DNA from: Shewanella sp. UCD-KL12
Lineage (GTDB): Bacteria > Pseudomonadota > Gammaproteobacteria > Enterobacterales > Shewanellaceae
Direction of reading: 5' to 3'
NCBI RefSeq assembly: GCF_001957125.1
Contig: NZ_MPHJ01000010.1
Location: forward strand, 62,001 to 126,000
Length of the DNA stretch: 64,000 nucleotides
This document shows, in pieces, positions 1 through 9,718 of this stretch. Numbering within the stretch: position 1 is the first letter of the stretch; every line of letters starts with the position of its first letter. The notes under the pieces were generated by a model. The model had not been told where the DNA came from and did not search any database. It saw only the letters and a list, made by a program, of their open reading frames with translations. Made by a program: the position numbers and the translations under genes.

Positions 1-2
1 AT

Positions 3-2732
3 AACCTAAAAGGCGCGGATGCCACGGCGCTTTTCAGTGAGTCTAATATGCGCACCGTAGCCGCAGCAGTGCGCGATCGCGCGCCAAGCTATACCGGCGT
101 AGATACCACAGGTATAGAGTCGCTTATCTACTTCCAGCGAGCCGCACTTTATGTGCAATTCTATAGCCCAAATGATGTACCAGCCTATTCAAGTGCAGTG
201 AAGTCAGATGTAAAAACTCAGATAACAGGCTTATTCAATAACAGCAATATCTGGACTGTCTCAACCGAAAACTCTGGTGTGCTAAAGGAGACACTGATCC
301 TGATTGATTCAATGGGGCTAGGTGCTGATTTTAACCACATCACTAAAGAAGTGCTTAGTCGTTATGATGCAAGCTGGGAAGTTAACTGGGGCATGAACGC
401 CGCAGCGAACTCTATCTTCACCACACTGTTTCGCGCTCAGTGGGATGAGCCAATGAAGGCACTATTTGCTACCGATCAAAGCATTTTAGATAGCCTCAAT
501 AACTTTCAACTAGCTAACCGCCACTTAGTCGGTACTGATGCAGAATATGTACTGACTAATGGGGTCCGTGAGCTTTCTCGCCTCTATCATATCCCTGAGA
601 TGAAGAGCCGAGTCACCACGTTAGTGAAAGCAATTCTAGACAGCAGCAGTAAAAATGACGCCTCAAAAGTTGTCTGGATGGCAGCCGCAGAAATGGCTGA
701 TTACTATGACCGCAGCAACTGTAACTACTACGATATCTGCGGATTTAAGGCACAACTAGAAGCTGAAACCTTAGCCTTCAACTGGAAGTGTTCAGATACC
801 CTCACCATGCGGGCACAAAGCATGTATCGAGACCAAGCAACTTGGGCCTGTGATGTACTTGGCGGTCAAGAGGTATACTTCCACAGTAAGCTCGCCACCA
901 ACAATACGCCAGTTGCCAATGATAACAATAGTGCGTTGGAGCTGATTGTCTTCGATAGCTCAAGCGACTATCAGTCCTATGCTGGTACCTTCTTCGGCAT
1001 AGCAACCAATAACGGTGGTATGTACTTAGAGGGCTCACCTGCTGGCCTCAAAAACCAAGCAAGGTTTATCGCCTATGAAGCTGAATGGCGTCAGCCTGAT
1101 TTTCATATCTGGAACCTACAACATGAGTATGTGCACTACCTTGATGGTCGCTACAACCTACAGGGTGACTTTAGCCGCGGGATCTCTGCCGACACTATCT
1201 GGTGGATTGAAGGTTTAGCGGAGTACATCTCATATCGTGATGCAAATACTTCTGCGATAACTATGGGTGAAACGGGTGAGTTCCCATTATCAACGATATT
1301 CAAAAATAACTATAACTCAGGCCAAGACCGTATCTATCGCTGGGGCTACCTAGCTGTACGCTTTATGTTTGAGAATCATAAAACCGATGTGGATCAGATC
1401 TTAGCTTTCCTAAGAAACGATCAATACACAGAATACCAAGCCTTTATGGACGGTATCGGCACACGTTATGACAACGAGTGGGCAGGCTGGCTAACCAGTG
1501 GCTTAAGCAGCGTCGATAACGGTATCGTTGATCATGGCCCATCTGATGCGGCTGCTTTGGCAAGTGGCACTGAAGGCAACTGGACGGGACCTGTATCGAC
1601 CATAAGTAAAGACTATTCACCTTGTACCGTTACCAGCGAAGCTTTCCGCTATACACCAGATACATCGCTTGTTATCGATCAACCTATGGAGTGTATTGAC
1701 TCACAAAACGGTAGAGCAAGCTTTGCCTTTGCTAACGTAGACGGAAGCAACCAAACACTTTGGATTAAAACAGGCGGTGGTTGGGGTGATGCAGATATTT
1801 ACTTCAGCAGCACAGGCTGGGCGAGCGGCGAGAGCAATGAAGGTTTTGGCATAGGTAACGGCAATCATGAAGTGATTCAGGTTACCCTCAATCCAAATGA
1901 ATACTGGCACTACCTGACGCTATCGGGTGAGTTTGGCGGTGCGGATCTACTGGTAAGTACCACTGAGGTATTTGCCGAGCCTGACCCTGCACAAGGTGGC
2001 GGAACCAACCCTAATCCAAACCCAGATCCAGCACCTGATTGCGGCGCGGCAACCATGAGTTATGGCCAGCTGACATTCGGTAAAGATGAGTGTATCAGCG
2101 GCGGTAGAAGTAGCTTTTATGTATATGTCGAAGAAGATAATACTCAGTTAACCATTACCACCTCAGGTGGCACTGGTGATGCTAGCCTGTATTACAATGC
2201 CGATACTTGGGCCGATAGTGGTAATGCCCAAGCGCGCTCTACCAATGCAGGTAATGAAGAGTCGATTCAAGTCACTGCCAATCGCGGCTGGCGTTACATA
2301 GTGGTTGATACCGACAGTGAGTATAGCGGTGCAACTATCAATGTCAGTATTGGCGGCGCAACCACGCCACCAGTAACTCCTCCTAATGGCGGAAACATTG
2401 CTAACGCTTGCCAAACTCAAGGCGCGGTTAGTGATGGTCGTTTAACCTCTGGCGAAGCTGTTTGTAGTGCTGATGGCATGAACTACTACAGCATGTGGGT
2501 TGATGCTGGAAGCAGTGAGCTAACGGTGAGCACAGCGCATGGCACTGGCGATGTTAGCCTATATGGCGGTACTAGCTGGCCGAGTGCCCAGTCTAACTCA
2601 GCCTCATCGACTAACGCTAACAGTACCAGTGAAACATTCACTGTCACCAATCCAAGCGAAGGTTGGTACTACATCACCCTTGAAAGTGAAATCACAAGTT
2701 CAGGTATCGCAATACAAGCAGACCTGAAGTAA
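3..2732 (+). CDS. Secreted M9 (Vibrio-type) collagenase, 5' end outside window
   Basis: Zinc metalloprotease of the M9 microbial collagenase family, expected to be secreted and to cleave collagen-like proteins. The frame is open to the window edge upstream of the first ATG (base 48), and that upstream stretch reads as part of the M9 N-terminal domain, so the signal peptide and true start lie outside. The catalytic motif HEYVHYLDGR starts at base 1122, followed by the Glu ligand in WWIEGLAEY. After the protease come three related beta-sandwich modules of the PPC (pre-peptidase C-terminal) type, roughly bases 1690-1960, 2090-2360 and 2440-2730, separated by Pro/Asn/Gly linkers. PPC modules usually aid secretion or substrate binding. 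Family call is firm; collagen as the real substrate is inference. Confidence 0.9.
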   Translation, partial: NLKGADATALFSESNMRTVAAAVRDRAPSYTGVDTTGIESLIYFQRAALYVQFYSPNDVPAYSSAVKSDVKTQITGLFNNSNIWTVSTENSGVLKETLILIDSMGLGADFNHITKEVLSRYDASWEVNWGMNAAANSIFTTLFRAQWDEPMKALFATDQSILDSLNNFQLANRHLVGTDAEYVLTNGVRELSRLYHIPEMKSRVTTLVKAILDSSSKNDASKVVWMAAAEMADYYDRSNCNYYDICGFKAQLEAETLAFNWKCSDTLTMRAQSMYRDQATWACDVLGGQEVYFHSKLATNNTPVANDNNSALELIVFDSSSDYQSYAGTFFGIATNNGGMYLEGSPAGLKNQARFIAYEAEWRQPDFHIWNLQHEYVHYLDGRYNLQGDFSRGISADTIWWIEGLAEYISYRDANTSAITMGETGEFPLSTIFKNNYNSGQDRIYRWGYLAVRFMFENHKTDVDQILAFLRNDQYTEYQAFMDGIGTRYDNEWAGWLTSGLSSVDNGIVDHGPSDAAALASGTEGNWTGPVSTISKDYSPCTVTSEAFRYTPDTSLVIDQPMECIDSQNGRASFAFANVDGSNQTLWIKTGGGWGDADIYFSSTGWASGESNEGFGIGNGNHEVIQVTLNPNEYWHYLTLSGEFGGADLLVSTTEVFAEPDPAQGGGTNPNPNPDPAPDCGAATMSYGQLTFGKDECISGGRSSFYVYVEEDNTQLTITTSGGTGDASLYYNADTWADSGNAQARSTNAGNEESIQVTANRGWRYIVVDTDSEYSGATINVSIGGATTPPVTPPNGGNIANACQTQGAVSDGRLTSGEAVCSADGMNYYSMWVDAGSSELTVSTAHGTGDVSLYGGTSWPSAQSNSASSTNANSTSETFTVTNPSEGWYYITLESEITSSGIAIQADLK

Positions 2733-2738
2733 CTAATA

Positions 2739-2781
2739 AAGGAGCCTAGCACTTCCCGCCAAGGGCAGTACTAGGCTCCTT
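2739..2781 (+). terminator. Hairpin between collagenase and DUF2059 gene
   Basis: Perfect 11-bp inverted repeat AAGGAGCCTAG / CTAGGCTCCTT with further pairing in the loop. It begins 6 bases after the collagenase stop and ends 13 bases before the next ATG. No long T-run follows, so it may act as an mRNA 3'-end stabiliser or a partial terminator. Confidence 0.6.
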
Positions 2782-2794
2782 ACCTGGAGTTGTC

Positions 2795-3346
2795 ATGAAA
2801 TTACTCGGCCCTACCTCCCTAAAGCTAGCCCTAGCATTCGCCCTAGTACCAGCCTTCAGCAGCGCTGTTCATGCAGAGCAAACCTCGCACCAAGCTGCGG
2901 CACAAGCAGTATTGGATGCCACCTATGCCCAAGATGTTATTCCTCAGGCTATGTATCAGCTTAAAGCCAGTTTCGCTCATATGGTTAAAGATATGCCCTT
3001 AAAAAAGGAGCATAGAGAAATAGAAACCCAATACAGAGAAAAAGCCTTCGACTTAGCTAAAAAACGCCTGAACTGGGAGCAAGTGCAGCCCAAATTTATC
3101 ACGCTTTATACCGATACTTATAGCGAGCAGGAGCTTAAAGATATCGCGGCTTTTTACCAAACAAAAACTGGTAAGAAATACCTTAAGAATATGCCTGCCA
3201 CTCTTAGACAAACCAGCCAAATAGTCCAAGCTCAGATGCGTGAGATAACCGGTGAGTTTAATCAGATAGTGACTCAACTAGAGGTTGCCACAGGCGTTGA
3301 TAAACCCTACATACCAAGTCAGTCAACAAGTGGCCATAAGCACTAG
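2795..3346 (+). CDS. DUF2059 periplasmic protein
   Basis: 183 residues with a classical signal peptide (cleavage about AVHA-EQ at residue 27) followed by an all-helical domain. The segment with FYQTKTGKKYLKNMP (near residue 122) matches the DUF2059 family, whose members are exported and of unknown function. A Ser/His-rich tail (STSGHKH) ends the protein. It follows the collagenase on the same strand but is separated by a strong hairpin, so it is probably a separate unit or only partly co-transcribed. Confidence 0.8.
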   Translation: MKLLGPTSLKLALAFALVPAFSSAVHAEQTSHQAAAQAVLDATYAQDVIPQAMYQLKASFAHMVKDMPLKKEHREIETQYREKAFDLAKKRLNWEQVQPKFITLYTDTYSEQELKDIAAFYQTKTGKKYLKNMPATLRQTSQIVQAQMREITGEFNQIVTQLEVATGVDKPYIPSQSTSGHKH

Positions 3347-3350
3347 TGCC

Positions 3351-3405
3351 AAAACCAGAACTAAAACCAGAACTAAAACCAGAACTAAAACCAGAACTAA
3401 AACCA
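3351..3405. repeat. 12-bp tandem repeat, about 4.5 copies
   Basis: Four exact copies of AAAACCAGAACT (3351-3398) plus a partial fifth, directly after the DUF2059 stop codon and before the shared terminator. Non-coding; a likely slippage-prone minisatellite. Confidence 0.9.
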
Positions 3406-3421
3406 CAAACAGATTAATAAA

Positions 3422-3445
3422 AAACCCAGCATTTATGCTGGGTTT
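3422..3445. terminator. Bidirectional terminator between DUF2059 gene and ssb
   Basis: 10-bp perfect stem AAACCCAGCA / TGCTGGGTTT with a TTTA loop. A-rich sequence on the left and T-rich on the right let it serve both converging genes. Confidence 0.85.
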
Positions 3446-3491
3446 ATATATGGTTTTAGCTTTAACTTTACAGTTTTAAATAGACTGTCTG

Positions 3492-4214
3492 CTAGAACGG
3501 GATATCGTCATCCCAGCCATCATCAAGATCTGGCGTGAAGTTCTGTTGAGGCTGTTGACCTTGTGGCTGCTGTTGCGGCGTAGGTGCAGGACGCTGCTGC
3601 GGAGCCGCTTTTGGTGCTGCTTGCTGTGGCGCAGCTTGAGGCTTAGGTGCATAAGCAGGAGCCTGCTGTGGTGCAGCCTGTTGCTGTTGACCACCTTGCT
3701 GAGCATTCTGGTAGCCACCTTGCTGTGGGGCTTGTTGCTGAGCATTCTGCTGGTTGTAACCGCCTTGCTGAGGTGCTTGCTGACGCTGTTGAGGCGCCTG
3801 CTGACCGTAACCACCTGACTGTTGCTGCTGGCCCTGTTGCTGACCATAACCACCTTGTTGACCGCCACCTTGACCACGGCTATCAAGCATCTGCATCTCG
3901 TTAGCATTGATCTCAGTCTTATAACGATCTTGACCCGTGCTTTGATCTTGCCACTTGCTTGTTTGTAGCTTGCCTTCGATATAGACTTTTGAGCCTTTCT
4001 TCAGGTACTCACCAGCTACTTCAGCTAAGCGACGGTACATGACGATGTTGTGCCACTCAGTGCGCTCTTGTGGTTGACCCTGTTGGTCTTTCCAAGACTC
4101 ACTCGTCGCCACTGTAAAGTTGGCTACGGCATTGCCATTTGGCATGTAACGAACTTCAGGGTCTTTCCCTAAGTTACCGACCAAAATTACCTTATTGACA
4201 CCACGACTGGCCAT
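3492..4214 (-). CDS. ssb: Single-stranded DNA-binding protein with long Gln-rich linker
   Basis: Binds ssDNA and recruits replication and repair proteins. An OB-fold domain (residues 1-112, starting MASRGVNKVILVGNLGKDPE) is followed by an unusually long low-complexity linker of about 115 residues rich in Gln, Gly, Pro and Ala, then the acidic tip DLDDGWDDDIPF that docks partner proteins. At 240 residues it is much longer than E. coli SSB (178), all the excess being in the linker. A good Shine-Dalgarno (AGGAG) precedes the ATG. It stands next to a YajR-type transporter and uvrA, an arrangement familiar in Shewanella. Confidence 0.97.
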   Translation of the reverse strand: MASRGVNKVILVGNLGKDPEVRYMPNGNAVANFTVATSESWKDQQGQPQERTEWHNIVMYRRLAEVAGEYLKKGSKVYIEGKLQTSKWQDQSTGQDRYKTEINANEMQMLDSRGQGGGQQGGYGQQQGQQQQSGGYGQQAPQQRQQAPQQGGYNQQNAQQQAPQQGGYQNAQQGGQQQQAAPQQAPAYAPKPQAAPQQAAPKAAPQQRPAPTPQQQPQGQQPQQNFTPDLDDGWDDDIPF

Positions 4215-4293
4215 TGAAATCTCCTGAGATTCTCTTTCAAAATTACGATAAATTCTGCGTTCAATTCGAGTAAAAAAACATCGAACAAACGAG

Positions 4294-5661
4294 TTAGCTG
4301 ACAGAGCCTAACACAGCTCGCGCTTCTCTTAAATCGAAATGCTCATCAACTTTTAAATATGCGACTTTCTCTTCTAAAACGACAATCGCTTCTGCTACAC
4401 CTGTTAACTGTGAAAGCTCTGTAGCCATAACTCGCGCCTGCTCCTTACCTTCTACTGCAGCTTCAAGGGTATAGCTCTTCAGTAGTACTGGATTTTCCAT
4501 GCCAAGTGTCAAAAATAACCATATGACCATCAAGCCTAATGCGACCGCAAACACGCCTTCAGCCCCAACAAGTTGGTAAGCGCCACCGCCTAATAAACCA
4601 CCACAGAAAGCCCCGAGAAACTGGCTCGTTGAGTAAACGCCCATTGCAGAGCCTTTATCACCAACAGGACAGAACTTAGCAATCAAGCTTGGCAGTGAAG
4701 CCTCTAAATAGTTAAACCCGGTAAAGAAGAGTACCACTGCAATACTAAGCACCACTAAATTGTTGGCAAACATTGCCATTGCGCCAAGTGCAACCATCAT
4801 AATCATCAAGGCTATTTGGAAGGTCGCTTTGGTATTTTTCTTCTTCACGCCCACAATAATAAGCGGCACCATCAAGAAAAAGGCAGCAATAAAAGCAGGG
4901 AAATAAAGCATCCAGTGCTTCTCCTTGACTAGCCCTGCATCAACCAGATCCAAAGGTAATGCCACAAAAACGGCAGTCAAAACTAAGTGGAGAATGAAGA
5001 TACCAGCGTCGAGTCTAAATAGTTGAGGGTCTTTTAACATGGCTTTGAGCTTAGTCGGCGTTGCCACCGTATCACCCTTTGGCGCCTGTGATATGGGATT
5101 AGGCACTAAAACCTGAACGATCACCATGCCAAGTACAGCAAGGCCGGCCGTCATAGCAAAAAGCCCAGATAAACCAAGATGCTGAGCGACAATCGGGCCA
5201 ACAAGCAGTGAAAGTGCAAAGGAGAATCCGATACACATGCCTATAATTGCCATCACCTTTGTGCGCTGTTCATCACGTGTTAAATCAGCTGCTAAAGCAA
5301 GAACTGCCGCTGCTATGGCGCCCATCCCTTGCAGTGCACGACCGGCAACGACACCATAAATCGTGTCAGCATTGGCAGCAACTAAGCTACCAAAAGCAAA
5401 CATCAGCAAGCCGATAAGAATAATAGGCTTACGGCCATACTTATCCGACAAAATCCCCATTGGGATCTGCAACGCAGCTTGAGTCAGACCGTATGCACCA
5501 ATAGCAATACCCACCCAAAGTGGTGAAAAGCCTTCTAAATGTTGTCCATAAAGTGCAAAAACGGGCATGATCATAAACAAGCCCATCATGCGTAAACCAA
5601 ATACACTGGCTAAAGAAAACGCGACTTTTTTCTCAGTCTTTGAGAGTCCGTTATTGGCCAT
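4294..5661 (-). CDS. yajR: MFS drug/metabolite efflux transporter, YajR type
   Basis: 455-residue inner-membrane major facilitator with 12 predicted helices. The motif-A loop GILSDKYGRKP lies between helices 2 and 3. After the last helix there is a soluble C-terminal domain (about residues 385-455) of the ferredoxin-like YAM type that marks YajR among MFS members. Probably exports small molecules by proton antiport; substrate unknown. It lies 79 bases downstream of ssb's start on the same strand and diverges from uvrA across a repeat-filled spacer. Confidence 0.8.
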   Translation of the reverse strand: MANNGLSKTEKKVAFSLASVFGLRMMGLFMIMPVFALYGQHLEGFSPLWVGIAIGAYGLTQAALQIPMGILSDKYGRKPIILIGLLMFAFGSLVAANADTIYGVVAGRALQGMGAIAAAVLALAADLTRDEQRTKVMAIIGMCIGFSFALSLLVGPIVAQHLGLSGLFAMTAGLAVLGMVIVQVLVPNPISQAPKGDTVATPTKLKAMLKDPQLFRLDAGIFILHLVLTAVFVALPLDLVDAGLVKEKHWMLYFPAFIAAFFLMVPLIIVGVKKKNTKATFQIALMIMMVALGAMAMFANNLVVLSIAVVLFFTGFNYLEASLPSLIAKFCPVGDKGSAMGVYSTSQFLGAFCGGLLGGGAYQLVGAEGVFAVALGLMVIWLFLTLGMENPVLLKSYTLEAAVEGKEQARVMATELSQLTGVAEAIVVLEEKVAYLKVDEHFDLREARAVLGSVS

Positions 5662-5734
5662 GTTCCGCCCTGATCTGAATTCATAAATAAGTCGCGCATG
5701 TTATCACGAAGAAGTTTACAAGCGCAAAGCAGCT

Positions 5735-6080
5735 AACTGAATGCAGCTTCGAGATTGCGAAAGTGTGACTTAGCCCTTTAAGGGCGCTGAAGAACAGCGA
5801 CGAGAACGTGACTTAGTCACTCCGAGTTCGGGCTTCGCCCTTTGAGAACGCAGCAAAGCTGCTACGAGGACACAATTATTCTTTTATCTCGCAGCCAGTG
5901 TAAATCCATTTACTTAGGCAGTTCGTCATCCATGACTCTCGCTCATGAGCTCATGGCTTCACTATATTCACCTTTTTGACGAACTCGAAGGGAACGGGTT
6001 CCCGCTCTCGTAGCGCAGCGTTCTCGCAGTGAGCCAGCGAACGACCTCGAAGTGAGTTTACGAACACTCTCATATTTCAT
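5735..6080. repeat. Mosaic intergenic repeat cluster, copy 1
   Basis: Fills most of the 490-base yajR-uvrA spacer. Contains small palindromes (GGGCTTCGCCC; GGGAAC-GG-GTTCCC) and a roughly 100-base module beginning CAGCCAGTGTAAATCC that recurs at 38.6 and 43.9 kb. Similar palindromic pieces recur at 16.2 and 18.6 kb. No plausible gene in it. Confidence 0.8.
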
Positions 6081-6154
6081 AGTTAAAGCTACTCTGCTTT
6101 TATCCATTTTTGTGCGATAATCGATCTCTTTTTTATTCGGCAATAGAGAGACAG

Positions 6155-8986
6155 ATGGACAAAATTGAAGTACGTGGCGCTCGTACCCACAACCTCAAAA
6201 ACATCGACTTAACCATACCTAGAGATAAGTTGATTGTGATCACCGGCCTTTCAGGTTCAGGGAAATCCTCTCTCGCCTTCGACACACTCTATGCTGAAGG
6301 GCAGAGGCGCTATGTTGAATCATTATCAGCCTATGCTCGCCAATTTTTAAGCTTAATGGAGAAGCCTGACGTCGACTTAATTGAAGGTCTGAGTCCCGCT
6401 ATCTCGATTGAACAAAAATCGACATCTCATAATCCAAGATCTACGGTCGGCACCATCACTGAGATCTATGATTATCTGCGACTACTATTTGCTCGAGTCG
6501 GTGAACCTCGCTGTCCAACCCATGGCCAGCCATTAGCTGCACAGACCGTCAGCCAGATGGTTGATAAAGTGATTGAGCTACCTGAAGGCAGCCGTCAGAT
6601 GTTGCTCGCTCCTGTGGTCAATAACCGAAAAGGTGAACATGTAAAACTACTCGATAGCTTGGCCGCTCAAGGTTTCATTCGTGCCCGTATCGATGGTGAT
6701 GTCTGTGATCTGACCGATCCACCGGAATTAGAACTACATGTAAAACACACCATTGAAGTTGTCGTCGACCGATTTAAAGTACGAGATGATATTCAGCAAC
6801 GCCTTGCTGAGTCATTTGAAACTGCCCTAGAGCTTTCTGGTGGTATTGCCACCGTCGCCAGCATGGATAGCGACAAAAAAAATCAATCTGAAGAACTGCT
6901 ATTTTCAGCTAACTTTGCCTGCCCTAAATGTGGCTATTCGATGGCAGAGCTTGAACCGCGCATTTTCTCATTTAACAACCCAGCAGGTGCTTGTGGCACC
7001 TGTGATGGTTTGGGTGTACAGCAGTTTTTCGATGCTGACCGCGTGATCACTAACGGTGAACTGTCACTCGCTGGCGGAGCTATACGTGGCTGGGACAGAC
7101 GTAATTTTTACTACTTTCAAATGCTCACATCACTGGCCGAACACTATAAGTTTGACGTTGAAGCGCCTTTCCAGTCGCTTACCGACAAGGTTCAAAAGCT
7201 GGTGCTTTATGGCTCAGGCAAAGAGAGCATCGCCTTTAAATATATTAATGATCGCGGCGATGTCGTGGCGCGTAACCACCCGTTTGAAGGCATCCTAAAT
7301 AATATGGATCGCCGCTATCGAGAAACTGAGTCTAATGCAGTCCGTGAAGAGCTAGCAAAATTCATCAACACTCAATCTTGTCAAAGCTGTGGCGGTTCAC
7401 GTCTGCGTGAAGAGGCAAGAAACGTCTTCATTAAAGATCTCAACCTTCCTGTACTCACTGAGTGGTCTATCGGTGAAGCGATGGATTACTTTAGTCAGTT
7501 AGAGCTTACGGGGCAGAAAGCTCAGATCGCCGAAAAAATCCTTAAAGAGGTACGAGACAGACTCGGGTTCTTAGTCAACGTCGGCCTAAACTACCTCAGT
7601 TTATCTCGCTCTGCAGATACACTATCGGGTGGTGAAGCGCAGCGCATTAGATTGGCAAGTCAAATCGGTGCAGGCTTGGTAGGTGTGATGTATGTTCTCG
7701 ATGAGCCTTCTATTGGTTTACACCAAAGAGATAACGAGCGCTTATTGCAGACCTTGATACACCTTCGCGATCTTGGCAATACGGTTATCGTAGTTGAACA
7801 TGATGAAGATGCGATAAAAATGGCTGATCACGTTATCGATATCGGGCCAGGTGCTGGTGTTCATGGTGGCGAAGTGATCTGCGACGGTACCCTTGATGAT
7901 ATTCTCAAGTGTGAATCATCAATCACAGGTCAGTACCTTTCTGGTACTAAGCAGATCCACATCACTGAAGATAGAGTCGAGTACGATGGCGACAAACTTA
8001 TCGAGCTATTTGGCGCCAGTGGTAACAACCTAAAAGATGTTGACCTGACGATTCCTGTTGGCCTATTTACCTGTGTCACCGGCGTTTCAGGTTCAGGTAA
8101 GTCGACATTGATCAACGACACCTTCTACAAAATCGCTCACAGGCAACTTAACGGCGCCACGGTGGATGAGCCAGCCCCCTATGAAAGTATTAAGGGCATG
8201 GATCATTGTGACAAGGTGGTCGATATCGATCAGAGCCCGATTGGCCGAACGCCGCGCTCAAACCCTGCAACCTATACCGGCATCTTCACTCCTATTCGTG
8301 AACTGTTTGCAGCAACTCATGAGTCTCGTGCTCGAGGGTATAAACCTGGCCGCTTCTCCTTTAACGTTAAAGGCGGACGCTGCGAGGCCTGTCAGGGGGA
8401 TGGCTTAATTAAAGTTGAGATGCATTTCCTGCCCGATGTCTATGTTCCTTGTGACAGCTGTAAGAGTAAACGCTATAACCGTGAAACCTTAGAGATTAGA
8501 TATAAAGGTAAGAGCATCCACGAAGTATTGTCGATGACTGTAGAGGAAGCCCGAGGGTTCTTTGATGCAGTACCGGCAATCGCGCGTAAGCTACAGATGC
8601 TAATGGAAGTTGGCTTGTCATATATTGGGCTAGGACAGAGTGCAACGACTCTATCGGGCGGTGAAGCACAGCGAGTAAAATTGGCTAAAGAGCTATCGAA
8701 GCGCGATACAGGTCAAACCCTCTATATACTCGACGAACCAACAACGGGTCTGCACTTTGCCGATATTCAGTTACTACTAGATGTCTTACATCGACTAAAA
8801 TCCCACGGCAATACCATAGTGGTGATTGAGCATAACTTAGATGTGATAAAAACTGCAGATTGGATCATCGACTTAGGGCCTGAAGGCGGCTCTGGTGGGG
8901 GAACGATTTTAGTCAGTGGCACACCAGAGGAAGTGGCTCAGCACCCTGACTCTCATACTGCTCGCTTTCTTAAGCCTTTGCTGTAA
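6155..8986 (+). CDS. uvrA: Excinuclease ABC subunit A
   Basis: Damage-recognition ATPase of nucleotide excision repair. The start is set at MDKIEVRGARTHNLKN, matching the family N-terminus; an in-frame ATG 45 bases upstream adds unrelated residues. 943 residues hold two ABC ATPase modules: Walker A GLSGSGKSS (about residue 31) and GVSGSGKST (about 640), and signatures LSGGEAQRIRLA and LSGGEAQRVKLA. Zinc modules are CPKCGYS...CGTCDGLG and CEACQGDG...CDSCKSK. I see no clear LexA box in the upstream repeat-rich region, so SOS control is not shown. Confidence 0.98.
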   Translation: MDKIEVRGARTHNLKNIDLTIPRDKLIVITGLSGSGKSSLAFDTLYAEGQRRYVESLSAYARQFLSLMEKPDVDLIEGLSPAISIEQKSTSHNPRSTVGTITEIYDYLRLLFARVGEPRCPTHGQPLAAQTVSQMVDKVIELPEGSRQMLLAPVVNNRKGEHVKLLDSLAAQGFIRARIDGDVCDLTDPPELELHVKHTIEVVVDRFKVRDDIQQRLAESFETALELSGGIATVASMDSDKKNQSEELLFSANFACPKCGYSMAELEPRIFSFNNPAGACGTCDGLGVQQFFDADRVITNGELSLAGGAIRGWDRRNFYYFQMLTSLAEHYKFDVEAPFQSLTDKVQKLVLYGSGKESIAFKYINDRGDVVARNHPFEGILNNMDRRYRETESNAVREELAKFINTQSCQSCGGSRLREEARNVFIKDLNLPVLTEWSIGEAMDYFSQLELTGQKAQIAEKILKEVRDRLGFLVNVGLNYLSLSRSADTLSGGEAQRIRLASQIGAGLVGVMYVLDEPSIGLHQRDNERLLQTLIHLRDLGNTVIVVEHDEDAIKMADHVIDIGPGAGVHGGEVICDGTLDDILKCESSITGQYLSGTKQIHITEDRVEYDGDKLIELFGASGNNLKDVDLTIPVGLFTCVTGVSGSGKSTLINDTFYKIAHRQLNGATVDEPAPYESIKGMDHCDKVVDIDQSPIGRTPRSNPATYTGIFTPIRELFAATHESRARGYKPGRFSFNVKGGRCEACQGDGLIKVEMHFLPDVYVPCDSCKSKRYNRETLEIRYKGKSIHEVLSMTVEEARGFFDAVPAIARKLQMLMEVGLSYIGLGQSATTLSGGEAQRVKLAKELSKRDTGQTLYILDEPTTGLHFADIQLLLDVLHRLKSHGNTIVVIEHNLDVIKTADWIIDLGPEGGSGGGTILVSGTPEEVAQHPDSHTARFLKPLL

Positions 8987-9020
8987 AATCATCTGTTAAA
9001 CTAGTCTATCGACTATTAAT

Positions 9021-9047
9021 AAGCCCAAGCTTCAATAGCTTGGGCTT
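9021..9047 (+). terminator. Terminator after uvrA
   Basis: 11-bp perfect stem AAGCCCAAGCT / AGCTTGGGCTT with a 5-base loop, 35 bases after the uvrA stop. Confidence 0.8.
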
Positions 9048-9089
9048 ACTTTAAGATTTATAACAGATAGAGAAATACCACGCTCGCTT

Positions 9090-9461
9090 ATGTTCACATT
9101 GAAAAATATTCTGCTAACACTTGCTTTAGCAACCAGCTTTGGCTTACTTGTTATTACCGTTATTGACCCACTATTCGGCGCGTGTCATCGATTCGAAGCT
9201 AAGGTGATCACAAGCGATGCCCAATCGAGCACGATCACCCTACCCAATGGACGTGTCACCGTACTCGATAAAGGTAACTTAACGCCCAATAGCGAGATTA
9301 AAGTCGCGGCTAAATCTCGGTTAGTGTCAGGTGTTGAAGAGTACAAATTCAAATCAGTTATCTCTGAAGCTAAGCCAAGTTCAGATTATTACTCCGATAA
9401 GAGTTCACAAAAAGAAGCCATGGTCATCTCAGGAGAGGCTGCAGTAAATAGCACTGAGTAA
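9090..9461 (+). CDS. Small membrane-anchored protein of unknown function
   Basis: 123 residues with an N-terminal hydrophobic segment (residues 8-26), then a predicted beta-rich stretch (about 35-90; FEAKVITSDAQSSTITLPNG) that could form a small OB-like fold, and a Ser/Lys-rich tail. Not recognised. One Cys (residue 32). It lies alone between the uvrA terminator and a 257-base gap before the M28 peptidase. The ribosome site is weak, so the start is moderately certain. Confidence 0.6.
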   Translation: MFTLKNILLTLALATSFGLLVITVIDPLFGACHRFEAKVITSDAQSSTITLPNGRVTVLDKGNLTPNSEIKVAAKSRLVSGVEEYKFKSVISEAKPSSDYYSDKSSQKEAMVISGEAAVNSTE

Positions 9462-9718
9462 TACCAGCTGGGGAACGGAGAATAGAGGGCCTGATGAGAG
9501 GAGCGCACTGTAACTCTATATATTGAATCCCTGTTGAATAGAGCCTGATGAATAAAGTCTGATGAAAGATATGAGACTCGGGTATAAGTAGCCGTTTGAT
9601 AGAAGTAGCTGTCACTATCAGTTTCCGAAAGAAATAGATGTAGACATAAATAGTTGTCGAATATTGCAACTAAGTTAGATACTTTAAACAGATAAAAGCT
9701 CGTATTGAAAGGTGCCGG

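Noticed and set aside
3546..3904. Plus-strand frames opposite ssb
   Set aside because: Antisense shadows of the low-complexity Gln codons.
6060..6154. LexA/SOS box for uvrA
   Set aside because: No CTG-N10-CAG sequence found in the upstream region.
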